Shown: one piece after another, positions 44,804 through 57,600 of the stretch
How positions within the stretch are numbered: position 1 is the stretch's first letter
How the letters are laid out: each line of letters opens with the position of its first letter
Assembly: GCA_037976565.1 (NCBI GenBank)
Contig: CP137672.1
Location: 37,233,829-37,297,828, forward strand
Source: Mesocentrotus franciscanus
Taxonomy: Eukaryota > Echinodermata > Echinoidea > Camarodonta > Strongylocentrotidae
Direction: 5' to 3'
Length of the DNA: 64,000 nucleotides
Program-made: the position numbers and the translations under genes
The notes under the pieces: generated by a model
Seen by the model: the letters and a program-made list of their open reading frames with translations, nothing else
The model's database searches: none
Told to the model about the DNA's origin: nothing

Positions 44804-47800
44804 AGTCCTACCAGACTCTCAGACATTATGCTGCTACATGCCTCTACCATCAAGACCGCCTAGCTGAACTGAGCTGATACAGCATTATTATGGTTTAGTT
44901 TATGTTTGGTTTGAAAATGCAATTTCAAACCCCAGATTATAAAATTCAGTTGTTTATAACTAGCCATATTGAATTGAGATCATTAGGCCTACACATAAAC
45001 CCTCATTATGCCTCGAAATGTAACAAAAAATGTATGTATTTAAGTTTTATTGTAATATGTTTGGTATAAGGTTTGCCATGTTTAATTTATATATTGTTTC
45101 TAAAAACAAGTAACTTGGGCTTACTTTGTATTTTCCCTTCATTTTACCCATGCATATAGGTGATGGTTAAACAACATATATATATATATATATAAGAGGT
45201 TAATTATTGATTCTACATGACATTGTTGAGAAACTGAAGGATACCAAAAAATGACTTTGATTATAGCCAGTTCAACGTAATCCACCACAGTACTTTATGT
45301 ATTCATTGTACAAGGAGTACAAGTGAGAAAGCAACTAAAATATAAAATAAAAGGGGGAATATTTGTATTTACTTCAGATTTTCACCTGTGTGTTTTTATA
45401 GAAATATTCATATTTTAAGTATTCAGCCACATGTACTAAAGTGATTACTATGTTAACTGGTACTATTGACCTATCTTTATCTCTCCCTCTCTCTCTCTCT
45501 TCACCCCTCACCTATCTATGCTCATCCCCCTTACCTCCTTTCTCCATCTGCCCCTCCTTTTTCTCTCTTACTTCCCAAATCATATCATATTTGACTGTTG
45601 AAATGATAAATTGACAAGTATAATTGAAAATAAAATATCTGGCTTTCCACAACTCCATTGAATAAAAATTAATACATAATGGCTCATTTCACTTCACCCC
45701 TTTTTGACATGGTTCATTACAACCATTAATAGGGAAGGATTGGGTAAAAAGTGACATGTTATTTGCATGTTATTTGTAAAGAATGTAAAAATATGATGTG
45801 AGAGACTGCATGGCAGCCCCAGTATCAATAACCCATGTGTTTTCAATGTATATACATGTACAGGTCTTCTTTCTTGTGTGCCTTATCAGATAGCAGCTAT
45901 GCATTGCATGTAAATTCTCTTTCACACACACCGGTCAAGTGGTAAACTATTATGTTCATGTGTATATGGAAGGCAATTGGGGTGAGGACAAAGTATCTAT
46001 GCTCATAACAATTTCCAAAGGTTCTTAGGCATACTCACTTAAGTGTGTGTTACAAGATACAGAAATGTGATTCATACTATCCTTAAATGTATTTTTATTT
46101 TGCTGCAGAGGGGGATTTACCCCATCATGTGGGAACGAGTCTTTAGTTAATATATCCAGTCATCAAGTACAATCATGTTTAATGCTTCAAGATGAGCTGT
46201 GTATGTCATTACCAAAAATATGAAAAAGATGTGCAAAGGAACAAAATGTAATAATATATATATATGAAAATATTATTGGTGGAGGGTGTCCTTTATGTAA
46301 TATATTAAACCAATGTACAAGAGATTTATATAAGTCTGATTAAAATTGTGATATATATATGGAATAAAATATGTAGCATGAGACCTAGATATTGTTTGAA
46401 TGTGTACTTGTTGTCAAATTACAGATGCACAAGCACATAAAATGATAACATAGTGACTCTTATGTCATCATGAACATGATATATTCATGTATTTATTATA
46501 CTTTTTAATACATGTATTCAGTTCAAATATTATAAAAAGGTGGTGAGACCATGCGAGGACAATGAATTTAACTCCATCTCTTTCAAGATAGAAAATTTGA
46601 AAAGAGCTATTATTGGTGAATTCTTAATCTTCCCAGGGATTTCTTCCCAAGGACTAAGCAAAATACTTACATGCACATGAATGGATTTAAAAAAAAAATC
46701 TCCAGTTGATCACAATATATAGAGTGCATTGCATTTAATTTCCAGTTACTTGAAAGATCTCAGAAATTAAGGTGCATTTTGTCACATTTCCTCTTAGCGT
46801 CCACAGACATTTCATGCATACAAGCATCTTTCACTGAAATTTTATTTCATCTAGGTGTACCTTTGAAGAAAAAAAATTGTAGAGTTTTCAGTTTCTTAAC
46901 ATCATTAATTGTGTGAGCATAAATATTTCCTGACATAAAAAACCTCTCTGGAATTAAGGGGGCTTGGTGGTAAAGCAGTGGGAGGTCCCAGGTTCAAACA
47001 GTTATCATCAATTACCAAAATTCACTCAGACAAGACTTAAAGCTGTAGGTCCACTGGTTGCCTACCTACAAGCACCCCTTTTTTTTCAATCAATTTTGAC
47101 AGCCTTCACAATATCGGTGGCTATATCACCCACTTTCTTCCCTTCACCAAAGTCACCAAAACTACATTATCAGAAATAGACCAAATTATCACTCAATATC
47201 TTTCACAAACAGAGCCACCAGCTGCTACAAGATCTAACTTTTATTGTGAGAGAAATTGATTTGCATGCTATATTTTTGGTAAAGCATGACATTATTTTTT
47301 TGTTATACAGGGTAGCTACTTAATTTTTATTTTATTTTTTAGTAGGGATAATCAAATAATAAGAATAGACTTTAAACTGAAAATTATCAACGACCTCTTA
47401 CTTATGGTATAAGAGACTGCACATGTAGGTGTTTTATTTTTTCTTCAAATATGTAGAATGATTAGAATCTTTATAGCACAATGTCTGCTGAGAGCTAGAT
47501 GAGCAATTTAAAAAAACAATGTTTAGGAACAAAACTTTGTGCCCTTTTGGTTCTCAGCAGACAATATGTTGATGTTCCAAATAATTAAGATTCTCTTGAT
47601 AGAGCTGGTTAGTACATTGAATCTTGTAGTACCTTACAGGACTAGAAAGAAAAACAAAATTCATTAGGATGCTGAACAATCACCCAGGCTATTGCAAGAT
47701 AATACTCTTACAGTGAGTGAATTACATGCATGTAGGAGTTACAACGCATGGAGCATCAAATGTGTACATTAGACTGTGCGCACATTGTTTCAAGATGGCA

Positions 47801-47860
47801 TCAAACAAAATAGCTCAAGGCCCAGAGTTTCTTTGAGGCAGTTCTCACATGGCACAGCAC
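44804..47860 (+). other. 3' UTR candidate and downstream spacer
   Basis: No gene is visible here. AATAAA signals downstream of the stop at 45346-45351 and 46363-46368 are candidate polyadenylation sites for the AIFM3-like gene. The rest is AT-rich with TA and CT microsatellites (45175-45195, 45485-45500). Confidence 0.3.
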
Positions 47861-47868
47861 TCTTTTGG

Positions 47869-48818
47869 TCATTCCCATTTCCTTGATATCCTGAGATGGG
47901 CTAAATGGTCATCGATGTATCGGTTCGGGGGAGCTTTGCTGAAACGTCGGACTGTTTTATATTCCTCCCTCAGCTGGGCTCGCCTTTCCTGCGCATGAGA
48001 GTATTCTTCTTCCTGTACAGGGATGAGCGAGGAGAAAAGGATTATTAAAAAATTCAAAACGAATGGAAAACAATGCTGTATTATTCTAGATATTAGAAAA
48101 AGGTGTTAAATTATCCTTAGAATAATGGCACCATACTTGGAAGACATGTGTATAGTCATAGTGTTGAAATTATACACCACAAATTCATTTTCATTTGTTT
48201 TTCTTCTTTAATTTTTTTTTTAATACAAAAACCAAATGGGAGATTTCTTTGTGTATGATATCTCACAGTGCCAATAAAAAAATCACCCATGGTATTCATG
48301 ATCTGAACTCTAAAACAATCATTATTTCATTTTCTTGACGAACTGTAACTGATATGCTTCATGCATTCATCTCTTCTCTTTATGCTTCTACTTATACTGA
48401 AGCCAACTCTCTATAATTGGGTAATACAGTCAAACCTGCTTTAGTGACCACCTGTCTACAAAGACCACCTGTCTACAAAGACCACATTTTTTGTTTCCCT
48501 TGAAAATGGTTTCTCATTGAAACATGTACTAAAGGAACCTGTCTACAAAGACCACCTGTCTACAAAGACCACTTTTTGTGTTTCCCTTGGGCGGTCGCTA
48601 TAGACAGGTTTGACTGTATACCTATCCCTTTCATCAATTTGGTTGAGATTTCCAGAGTATTTTGTTGCAGGTACATGTAAATGGGTACTCCTAGCCTAAC
48701 ATCTACCTTTGTAAGAAATGGCCGACTTAGATGTTTCGCATTTTCTTCCTCCACTTCCAGTCTCTGTTCAACGTTTCTGATCATAGATTTGGAGATGGGT
48801 CTGAAACGGCGATTTTTG
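47869..48818 (-). CDS. last two exons of an unrecognised minus-strand gene (gene C, partial)
   Basis: Two exons join in phase 0. 48818-48707 (acceptor CTGCAG, donor AAG|GTAGAT) encodes KNRRFRPISKSMIRNVEQRL through HLSRPFLTK. 48012-47869 (acceptor TGTACAG) encodes EEEYSHAQERRAQLREEYKT and ends IDDHLAHLRISRKWE then TGA. The C-terminal 84 residues are charged, probably helical, with no membrane segment. The intron between carries a small inverted-repeat transposon (48425-48618). Upstream exons must lie toward higher coordinates and I could not find them; the GC-rich segment at 49630-49940 could be the promoter. It is tail-to-tail with the AIFM3-like gene. I do not recognise the family. Confidence 0.6.
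48425..48618. mobile_element. 194-bp MITE with TACAGTCAAACC ends
   Basis: TACAGTCAAACCTG at the left and CAGGTTTGACTGTA at the right are inverses. The interior carries repeated CTGTCTACAAAGACCACC units. TA flanks both ends of the CAGTC core. It lies in the intron between the two gene C exons. Confidence 0.8.
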
Positions 48819-49099
48819 CTGCAGATTAAACAGTTCAAAAGTATAGTAAAATCAAATTCATATCTACAATTTTAAGGAAAGATACATTCCAGATGACCTC
48901 AGTCGTAAATGTTTGAGTGGCAGATCTCCTGAAACAGTTTTTGCGATCTGATTTTGATAACAACCAAAGAGCATTCATGGGACGAAACCTACGTGGGGGG
49001 CTGAGTCGTAAATTCACTGCTGCACTAGCTCAAAATGGACACAACAATCAATGGAAGGCTGGAATCAGGTTTTAATTTAGATAAATTTGCTAGTTACAG

Positions 49100-50700
49100 G
49101 ATTCAGGGGCTCCTTAACTACTACTCTGCTCCAGATTTGGGTTTTTGCAAGTTGAAAATGAAACTTTAATTAATTCTTTTCCTCTCCTTGCTTGGACTAC
49201 CTTGGACCATTTCATGCAAATACTTCATTTTATTTTGCTTTAATCCACCGATGCTATAGGACTATGCCTGTTCATTGAACGTAGATGTCTTCTTCTGTGG
49301 TTATACATTTATCCTTGTCATTTCAAATGAAATAAGTGGGAAAGGACAAAAATGTGTGCAAACTTGCAATATCAGCTTATACGTACAGGCTCATATTCAA
49401 GATCATGGTTTTAGACCAGTATTTGTCTAGTCTATTCTTAAAACAGTTTACAGAAGTTGCTGACACATCATATTCAGGAAGACTGTTCCACAAATCCACA
49501 ACTCTGTTGCTAAAAAAATGCTTCCTCATAGTCATATCAAGCTGGGGTAGTCAAAAGAGTCCAGATGTCAATTGTCCTCTCAACAGAGTGCAGAGAAGTC
49601 TACCTAGGCTATACCCCGTAGAACTTTAGCATACATTTAGCGCATGCGCAATACGTTCATCCCGTCTCGGCCTCATTTTCGTAAGTTGGCGCCTAGCCTA
49701 GCCGACATGGGCCCTTCAAATTGGCTATCGCTGGCTGCCATAGGCTCTATGTTATAAGATATTAATGCGAGGAGCTAGCTTGCGAATTTCCTGTTGATCT
49801 GATACCAAAGGGTGCGCGCGCAACCCACCGTCGGTACGTGTATTGTGCAGCAGTTTGCCGTGAATCCCGTGAGAAAGTGTATATTATAAGTCTTCATTTT
49901 TAGGAAAAATACTCCCCAAAAGATAAGAAAATTGACACGATCCAGGTAAGAAACATAAGGACTTTTAAATCATGGCCATTATTTGAAGAAAACATGAATA
50001 TTTACTTGATTAATTTAGGTCTGTTTTAGTAGGCCGTAGGGTATCTGCACGCCGGAGTCAAGGGTCAAAGTATGGATATGATTCCGCATTAGCGCCAAGA
50101 ATTTAATAATGCTTCATCCCCATTTCACAGGAAGCCAGTGATATTAACAGATACAAACATACTAAAAACCTCCAAGTCCAACCCACAGACAAAAAGCGGA
50201 CATTAATTTTCCCTTATTTGAATATTGTGCAACATCAATATGAGCATACGGGACTGAACACAAAAACTTGTTTCTATGCAATGAGAACTTACCCCATAAA
50301 TTGCAGGCCGGGAACCTTTCCACTCCGAAAACGATGTCCAAATAAGACTCTTGTCAACCACATATTTCAGGCAATGTCTATTTCAAAAATTTAATGAATG
50401 GGGAACGACAAAAGGCTGATAAATATACTAAAAAATTATATTTCTCGATGCATGTCGATACCGTAGCCTTGAGCAGACAAATCTATCAAGAATGGAAATT
50501 TTTTTTTTTGTAGTAACCTTATCACGTCTCTGACCCACAGTTCTGTGCTCTCTGACTACTACCTCACATTGCCGCCCTCTATGAAATTAAACGAGATTAT
50601 TCTAATACTAGTAGATGAATAGATATCCGAGTAAATATTCTTTTTTAATTAATCGCTGGATATTTCAAACATAACAAAACATTAGACTGTTAACGATTGA
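49100..50700. other. spacer with GC-rich island
   Basis: 49630-49940 is richer in CG (GCGCATGCGCAATACG, GGTGCGCGCGCAACCC) than its surroundings. It could be a promoter for gene C on the minus strand or for a + strand transcript. No coding exon could be supported. Confidence 0.3.
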
Positions 50701-50704
50701 CTTT

Positions 50705-51098
50705 GTAAAGGTAAAGACTAGTTTTGGAAACGCCCCTCTCTCAAAAAAATGAAATGGAAGCTCTCATTACCAATCATGTGAAAGAATATGTTTTGACTAA
50801 TACGTGATGATACAAATTTTGCCGGGAAACCGCCTACTAATTGATATATTTGGTAAATTATTATATCTATTGGGACAAATAGATATCGCGCACGTGGTCG
50901 CGTAGTCCCATAAACATCTTTCTGTACAGTGCTTGTAACTTTACCAAGACTGGGCCAAATTTCTTATCATTTTGATGATTCCAGAACCTTGCAGTACACA
51001 CCAATACTTATATGCTAGATGATCAACCTTTTCTGATCGATTTCACAACGTTTCTTTCACAATGCAATCGCATGACCAGAACTGGTCTTTATCTTTAA
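50705..51098. mobile_element. TTAA MITE, copy 3
   Basis: Same family as 10817-11208 and 25882-26271. The right TTAA is intact and the left is mutated to GTAA. A small internal deletion removes the GAAAGTCG region. Confidence 0.85.
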
Positions 51099-51708
51099 TG
51101 TCTATTAGTGAGGTCGGACGAACCCCCGGTAACGGACAAGCATTGTATCCTCTTTTTAAAATTTTATATTTCATGATTTCCAACAGTTATTAATCCAGCG
51201 TCTTGACCTCTCTTTTTGTATTGGCATTCACTATCTCTCTAAAGTTAGCCCCCCCCCAAAAAAAAGTCCCCTCCTCTCTCTCTCTTTGCTCAAAATTCGA
51301 ATATAGTAGGCCTATCTGACTCATGGCCAAATACATAGGCTAATGATGGTTTATTTCTCGTTTCTTTTTTATTATCGTTCTTTCTTTTTAAAAAATCTAT
51401 CTGTCTACCTTTCTGCCCTTCAAATTTCTATATGTCATTCATTTATCAATTTTGCTTTATATCTTCTTATCTGTAAATTCCACGTGTCATAATAGGACCA
51501 CAATACAACTAACAACCTAGCTTACGCAGTCATGCCAAACAATCAATTCAAACAGAGGTATTGTGAGACTTAGTATATATTGATTTTCTTTTGTAATGTA
51601 TTATTATATTCAGGATTTTAGCATTATTCCTACCGGTGTAATCTTTATAATTATCATTGAAAATGCTTTCTTAAAACGCCCTGATATCAGATGGTTGTTT
51701 TTCTTACA

Positions 51709-52560
51709 GCGTGCAGAGAAACGCGTTCTTTTCTCTCTGAAATTATTTGCCAGCGATTTTTCAGCCCCAAGATCATAACAAAACAGATTGACACACTTTA
51801 CAAAAAACCGTTGGTACTTGCAAATTTCATATTATGTTAATTACACGGTAGCACAGATGGTCAGAAATTTATTCTTTAGTTCCTTCGTCACATGGCCCCT
51901 TTCTTTATCAAAACTAGGCCAATCGATGATCAACTCTAAACGTGGAAACGCATGCAGTATACACATCAATAACGATACAAATAAACCGTGTGGCTTTCCC
52001 CGCCATGAGTATTTGACGTCATCAAGTTTGGTTGACGGATCGATTGTTTGAACAAGGGACAGCTTAAAATGGTAAATGGTATTTTTTAACCATTACAACC
52101 ATTCGGTTTCTGTCTCGACCACTCTTCTTTGAAGAGAATAGAGATACGTGTTTTTTTCTCTCTGAAATTATTTGCCAGCGATTTTTCAGCCCCAAGATCA
52201 TAACAAAACAGAATGACACACTCTACAACAGTGGCAGATCCAGGGGGAGGCCGGGCCCTCCTGGCCAAAAACAAACAGGTAAAAACACCCTTTTTGTTTA
52301 AAAGAAGACGGGCCTCTCCTGGTGCTCAAAGGGGTGGATGTTGAGTAAAAAAATAGCACTACCCCCGTTGACCCCCAAAAGTGCTCCTTACCCCCCTCCC
52401 CTCCCCTCCACCCCCGCTTATTCACCGGCCGGCTTCTCTGGCCCCTTCCCTTGCCGCCGACTGGATCCGCCCCTGCTCTACAAAATTGTTGGTTCTTGCA
52501 AATTTCATATATTATGTTAATTACACGGTAGCACAGATGGTCAGAAATTTATTATTATTC
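51709..52560. repeat. local duplication of a ~165-bp segment
   Basis: 51725-51875 and 52150-52560 share GAAATTATTTGCCAGCGATT, CCCCAAGATCATAACAAAAC and ATTACACGGTAGCACAGATG. The second copy is interrupted by the hAT-like element at 52229-52475; the first is uninterrupted. Confidence 0.85.
52229..52475. mobile_element. hAT-like MITE with 8-bp target duplication
   Basis: Starts CAGTGGCAGATCC and ends GGATCCGCCCCTG. CTCTACAA is duplicated exactly on both sides (52221-52228 and 52476-52483). The empty site is seen in the duplicate segment near 51797. Length 247 bp. Confidence 0.92.
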
Positions 52561-52700
52561 ATTTAGTAATTGTTTCAACAACAAAATTCTATAGGATTTA
52601 CAATATGACTTTAGGAAAATTCACTCTACTACACATGCTTTGATAGAATTACAAGATAAATTTTGCATTGGAATTTTCATGGACCTTTGTTTGATATTGT

Positions 52701-53324
52701 CAAGCGCGTAGCCAGGATTTTATTTTAGGGGGGCGGTAGTGAGCATGCGAAGCGTGCGAATCACTTTACAGAGCGCGCTCCCTAGGGGGGTGGGTGCAGG
52801 GAGGGGGGCGCTTTAGCTTTGATGTTTCATTAAATTGTTAGAGAAAGAAGACGATTCGTTGTACCGTTCTCGGCTCTTAATCCTTGTCTGAATTCAGTTC
52901 CCCCTCCTGCGCGAAGCGCGGAAGCTATGTTTTGGTGGTTTGAAATACCATTTTATCATTCAAAAAGAAAAGAAACAAAATTATTAGAGAAAGAAGACGA
53001 TTCGTTGTACCGTTCTCGACTCTTAATCCTTGTCTGAATTCAGTCCCTCCCCCTCCCGTACAAAGCGCGGTAGCTTTGACGTTTCATTAAATTATTAGAG
53101 AAAGAAGACGATTCGTACTATAAATGTTCTCGACTCTTAATCCTTCTCCCGCGCGAAGCGCGGAAGCTTTGACGTTTCATTAAATTATTAGAGAAGATGA
53201 CGATTCATTGTACCGTGCTCCTTTTTCTTCCTACGTCCTCTTCCTTTTTTCTCGTCTCTTTTTTTTTTTTTTGGCCGGCGTTTTTTTTTTGGGGGCGACC
53301 GCCCCATCGCCCCCTACGCGCCTG
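52701..53324. mobile_element. 624-bp hAT-like element with internal tandem repeat
   Basis: Starts CAAGCGCGTAGCCAGG and ends CCCCTACGCGCCTG. The 8-bp GATATTGT is duplicated on both sides (52693-52700 and 53325-53332). The interior is ~3-4 copies of a ~110-150-bp unit with GAGAAAGAAGACGATTCG and CGCGAAGCGCGGAAGCTT. Confidence 0.9.
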
Positions 53325-53487
53325 GATATTGTTGATCATAGACCACTTTTGTCAAAATTAGAACAATGTGGAATTAGGGTCTTACCACTATCTTGGTTTG
53401 AAAGTTATCTTTCTAATAGATCTCAATTTGTAGTTTATAATAACAATTCCTCAAATTTGTCTCCTATTACACACGGCGTACCACAAG

Positions 53488-53712
53488 CAGTGGCAGATCC
53501 CTGGCCCCCAAAACAGGTAAAAACACCCTTTTTTGTTAAAAAAAGAAGATGGGCCCCCTCCCCTTGCGCTCAAGGGGGGTAGCACTGTTCCCCCCGTTGA
53601 GCAAAGAAAAAAAAAATTGTGCTCACTACCCCACTGAGCGAAAAATCGACCGGCGCGATTTTCAAATTTCCTTTTTTGGCCCCTCTCTTGCCGCCGGCTG
53701 GATCCGCCCCTG
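53488..53712. mobile_element. hAT-like MITE with 8-bp target duplication, second copy
   Basis: Same ends as 52229-52475 (CAGTGGCAGATCC / GGATCCGCCCCTG). ACCACAAG is duplicated on both sides (53480-53487 and 53713-53720). It is inserted inside the LINE RT just after the GVPQ codons. Confidence 0.92.
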
Positions 53713-53730
53713 ACCACAAGGTTCTATCCT

Positions 53731-54694
53731 ACACTCTAAAAACTGAAATGTTAAATCACCATTTAAAAGGGCCGAGGAGTGACCACTCTTTCAAAATGGT
53801 AGATTAACATTTTGAACATGCTGGATCCAACACTATAAAAGTTGAATCCAGCATGTTAAAAGTTACAATCTGACATTTTCAAAGAGTGGTCACTCCTCGG
53901 CCCTTTTAACCCTAATAAGGCCGGGGGGATCATGGCCCCTCCGCGATTTTTCTGATTGTTCGGGGACGCATACGGATGACGCCCCGCCGCTTCATGACTT
54001 TATTCTTTCGAGTCTTGCGCATCTTTTAAAACAATTTTTTGAAAATCGGACCTACCGTTACAAAGTCACGTGACCTTTTGTCTTTACATGTCGGCCCGAA
54101 AATCGCTCATTTTCGTGATTTGTGTACAAAACATATGGAAATATCATTTTTCCTAAAAGAGATAAAACATTGGTTATTTGGTCTTGTTTAAAGTTTAGGT
54201 GTTTGTTTTGGGGTCAAAATAGTTAAATTATAGTTAGAAATGAAATAAAACAACAAAAACAATAAAATACATAAGTTAAAAAAACAATGAAATACATAAG
54301 AAATTATCAAAACAAGAGATAACATAAGGAATAACCTAGCTTTCCAAAAAAATTTTTCGTATTATTATTCCAAATGGTCTAACAAATATATGTAGTGGAA
54401 AAGAAAGCTTAAATATGAAGAATATATGATTTATGGGTAAAAATATGAATTTTTTGACCTTATTTGCATAATTTACCATAAATATGCAAATGAGTAATTT
54501 TTAAAAATTGAAATTGCTATAGTATTCTATACACTTCACTTGACATGCATGCAAATTTTCGCGGCGATCGGCCGTTTCACGGCCGAGATCTTATGGGGGC
54601 CATAATGCCCCCCCCCCCCGGCCGTATTAAGAACTCAAATAGCCCGGCCTTATTAGGGTTAAGTTGAGATTTAACATTTCAGTTTTTAGAGTGT
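53731..54694. mobile_element. fold-back element carrying a nested TTAA element
   Basis: Outer ends ACACTCTAAAAACTGAAATG and CATTTCAGTTTTTAGAGTGT are inverses. The pairing resumes at AAGGGCCGAGGAGTGACCAC (53764-53797), matched by the inverse at 53874-53907. TA flanks lie around the element within the LINE. The right arm is split by the element at 53910-54658. Confidence 0.85.
53910..54658. mobile_element. TTAA-flanked MITE nested in the fold-back element
   Basis: CCCTAATAAGGCC and GGCCTTATTAGGG are inverted ends. TTAA sits immediately outside both (53906-53909 and 54659-54662). The interior is AT-rich and noncoding. The TTAA duplication points to piggyBac-type insertion, and it belongs to a different family from the TTAA MITE at 10817. 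Confidence 0.9.
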
Positions 54695-57600
54695 TATAGG
54701 TCCTCTTTTGTTTTTAATTTACATTAATGATCTTACACATTCTTCTGACAAAATTAATTACATTATGTACGCTGACGATACCACTTTAATTTACACCCAA
54801 CCTAACACTCATAACTTACAAAATAATATCAATACTAACAAAATGGTTCAAATCAATAGATTGTTGATAAATTTTAGTAAAACAAATGACATTACTTTCT
54901 TCCATATAGGCAGTCAAATTCCACTAATTTGCTTGACAATTTGTTTAAAAAAATAGATGAGGTTCCATTAAATAAGGTTAAAAGTGTTAATTTGCTTGGT
55001 GTTAACATTGATTATATTAATATGCAATGGGACACTCATGTTAATAAAGATTAGTCACTCAAAAGGTATTTAAATGTATTGGTATATTATACAGATTAAA
55101 AGACTCGCTTCCACCTTTAGCATTAATACTACTTTATAGTTCATTCATGCTCTCGATCATACTTAAATTATTGTGTTACTGTTCGGGGTAATTGCAGTCG
55201 AACTAAATTAGATAAATTATTTAAATTGCAAAAAAAGCCCTTCGCATATGCCTGGGATGTCATTATCGTGCCCATTCTGCCCCACTGTTTAGAAAATTGA
55301 AATCTCTTAATATTTTTGATTTGTACTATTACTCCATTGCCCTCCTTGGCTTCTTTTACTTTCAAATTAAATTACCTGTTAATATTTTTAACTATTTCAA
55401 AGCGGCCGGGGGCATCCCAGTAAATTTTGTTTATCTCCTACCGCCCCTCCCCTAGCAAGTCTCGGAGGGCCGCGGGATTCCTGAAAATATGTTTTCGGAG
55501 AATTAAAAATGGCCCGCAAGTAAATACAACACGAAGTAGGTCTACGCCCACCCCCCTTCGGTCCCTCTCCACACCGAAATGATTTTCTGACCCACTGTGG
55601 AATATTTTCTGGATACGCAATTAATTTATTATTTTTTGTTATTTTCATAATGCCTTTTCAAAGTAAAAGGACCTTAAAGTGTGCATAATCAAGATAGCGA
55701 GAGTATACAGCGTTTACCCCTTGGGTTACTAGAAGAACCATTGGTTTACTTCATTAGTGCGAAGATGACACGGAAGAAAGATTCTCATCTCTATACAAAC
55801 CTCGATTACTGACGTATTTCTAAAGGCTGACGCACGTAATGCTTTGAGCTAGAGAAGACCATTGGGTGAAAGGCATTGCAGGCAAGGTAATTGGTTTGCT
55901 CACAGTGGTAGAAGATTTCAATCAACGCATTTTGAAGAAGAAGAAGAAAAAAAAATTCTGCATGAAATATTTGTAGATAAAACCGTTATGGGGATAGTTC
56001 CTGTCTACACCATCGGACAGATCTATGATCAGTATGGTTACATGACTAACTAAACCAGTTCCATGGAAGTCACGTAAAAATCAATGTATTTCGTTTGTGT
56101 CATGTATAACCAGTTCTCATCTTCCTGGTATAACTAACAACGAGAGTTTATAATGACAATGTAATGGTGTTGTAGCACGATTATAGAGCGGACATGCGTT
56201 AATAGCTATTGCTCGGTGGCTACAATATTACGATTGTAATAAAAAAAAATCAGATTGTTCTGGAGATATATATAAATAGGCCCTTTTCTCTAAATAATTT
56301 TTTTTTTAATTATGAAAAAAAAAAAATCTGCTTTACTTGATTGTGATTTAAACAAATGTCAACCTATACCAAGTCAGAATGAATATACAGTCGCTGCTTT
56401 TTGTGTGCTAATGCTGATAAAGAAGATTTTAATATAAAAAGGACAATTCACTCTACTTAAATAGAAATACATGTATCAAGTTAACTTGGATATTGTCTTT
56501 ATTGAAGTATTATGATTACTAACAGAATGCTTGTACTGTAGTGAGCGTGGACTCTATTTGTAATAATATTCACACAATGAAAGAAACACAGAAATTATCA
56601 AACAGTATTGTTTTTATTTTTTCTGCGCATATTATTCAACATTATCTGGGATGAAAACTTTATTCATTTGAGGGGCGTAGATCAACCACTTTCATACAAG
56701 GAGCAGTGTCGGACCAAGACGCAGAAATTTTCAAGAAGAAAAAAGAATGTCCTCAGATTTACGAAACTGCCGAAAAGAGTTACTAAGGATTTTATGTAAG
56801 AAATTTCAATGGGAAGGGGGTGGGTGATTGTCGCTCCAAACCCCACGGTCCACCCTCCTCTTCCCCCTCTCTCCCCCTCTCTCTCTCTCTCTCATGTCCT
56901 CTCTACAGCATGTTGAACCCATGCTTATCAGTGAAAATAGCACCATACCGTACAATGAACTCTCTCTGAATTATCTTTGAACAATAATTATTCATGAGAA
57001 TATACTGTGACCTGGAATACACTGTAATACAGTCCTTTACTTCAAGTTGGATTTTTACAATACTATCTTGGCCTCCATAGAAAAAAGGGGGTATGGGGCT
57101 TGATCTCACACATTATTTTGACAAGGGTTGACTCCCCAGCCGCCCCCAACCATAGACACTACGCCAATTGTGATCTCGCTCACCCCGAACCCACCCATTT
57201 TCCCTAACGCCCCCTTCAAAATGTTGTCGCTCGGCCAAGTCTATCGCTTTTTTTTTACAATGTCTCTAACCGGATCTGACATTATTTGCTTACTTATCAT
57301 AAAGTTAAACCAATTGTTGGAAAACATCTTTTAATCTGGTTGACGGGCACCATGCCAATTCAAACAGCGGTTGGTGGCATTCTGTTTTATTATGACTGCT
57401 ATAAAACAGAAACATGATAAATTTCCTTTACATTTGCCAAACTTGTGACGATTTTTTTTTCTCACTGCCCTAGCTTCTTAGTATACCGTACTCGGTTTAT
57501 CATAAGATTTATTTCCGCCTTTATTTTCTCAAATTTCCTTAGTTTTTTTTCTTTAAAAAATATATCGTATATTCTTCTCAATCAAAGACAATCGAAACCT

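Larger units (their letters stand above)
52560..55410 (+). pseudogene. CR1/Jockey-type LINE reverse transcriptase, interrupted and dead
   Basis: Recognisable RT parts: STTHAL..LQDKF (~52620-52665), DHRPLLSKLEQCGI (~53333), SNRSQFVVYN, THGVPQ (~53470), FLIYINDLTHSSDKINYIMY, catalytic YADD (54768-54779), then a 3' part with LNYC and LYYYSIALLGFFYF. It is broken by three insertions (52701-53324, 53488-53712, 53731-54694), a probable small deletion before the FDIVDH block, and stops. Removing the insertions in thought restores the order ...GVPQ-GSILGPL..., showing they entered a once-continuous element. Confidence 0.85.

Noticed and set aside
48835..49017. Third minus-strand exon of gene C (PPRRFRPMNALWLLSK)
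   Set aside because: The acceptor-like CAG is present, but no donor gives the phase needed to join 48818; kept out for lack of support.
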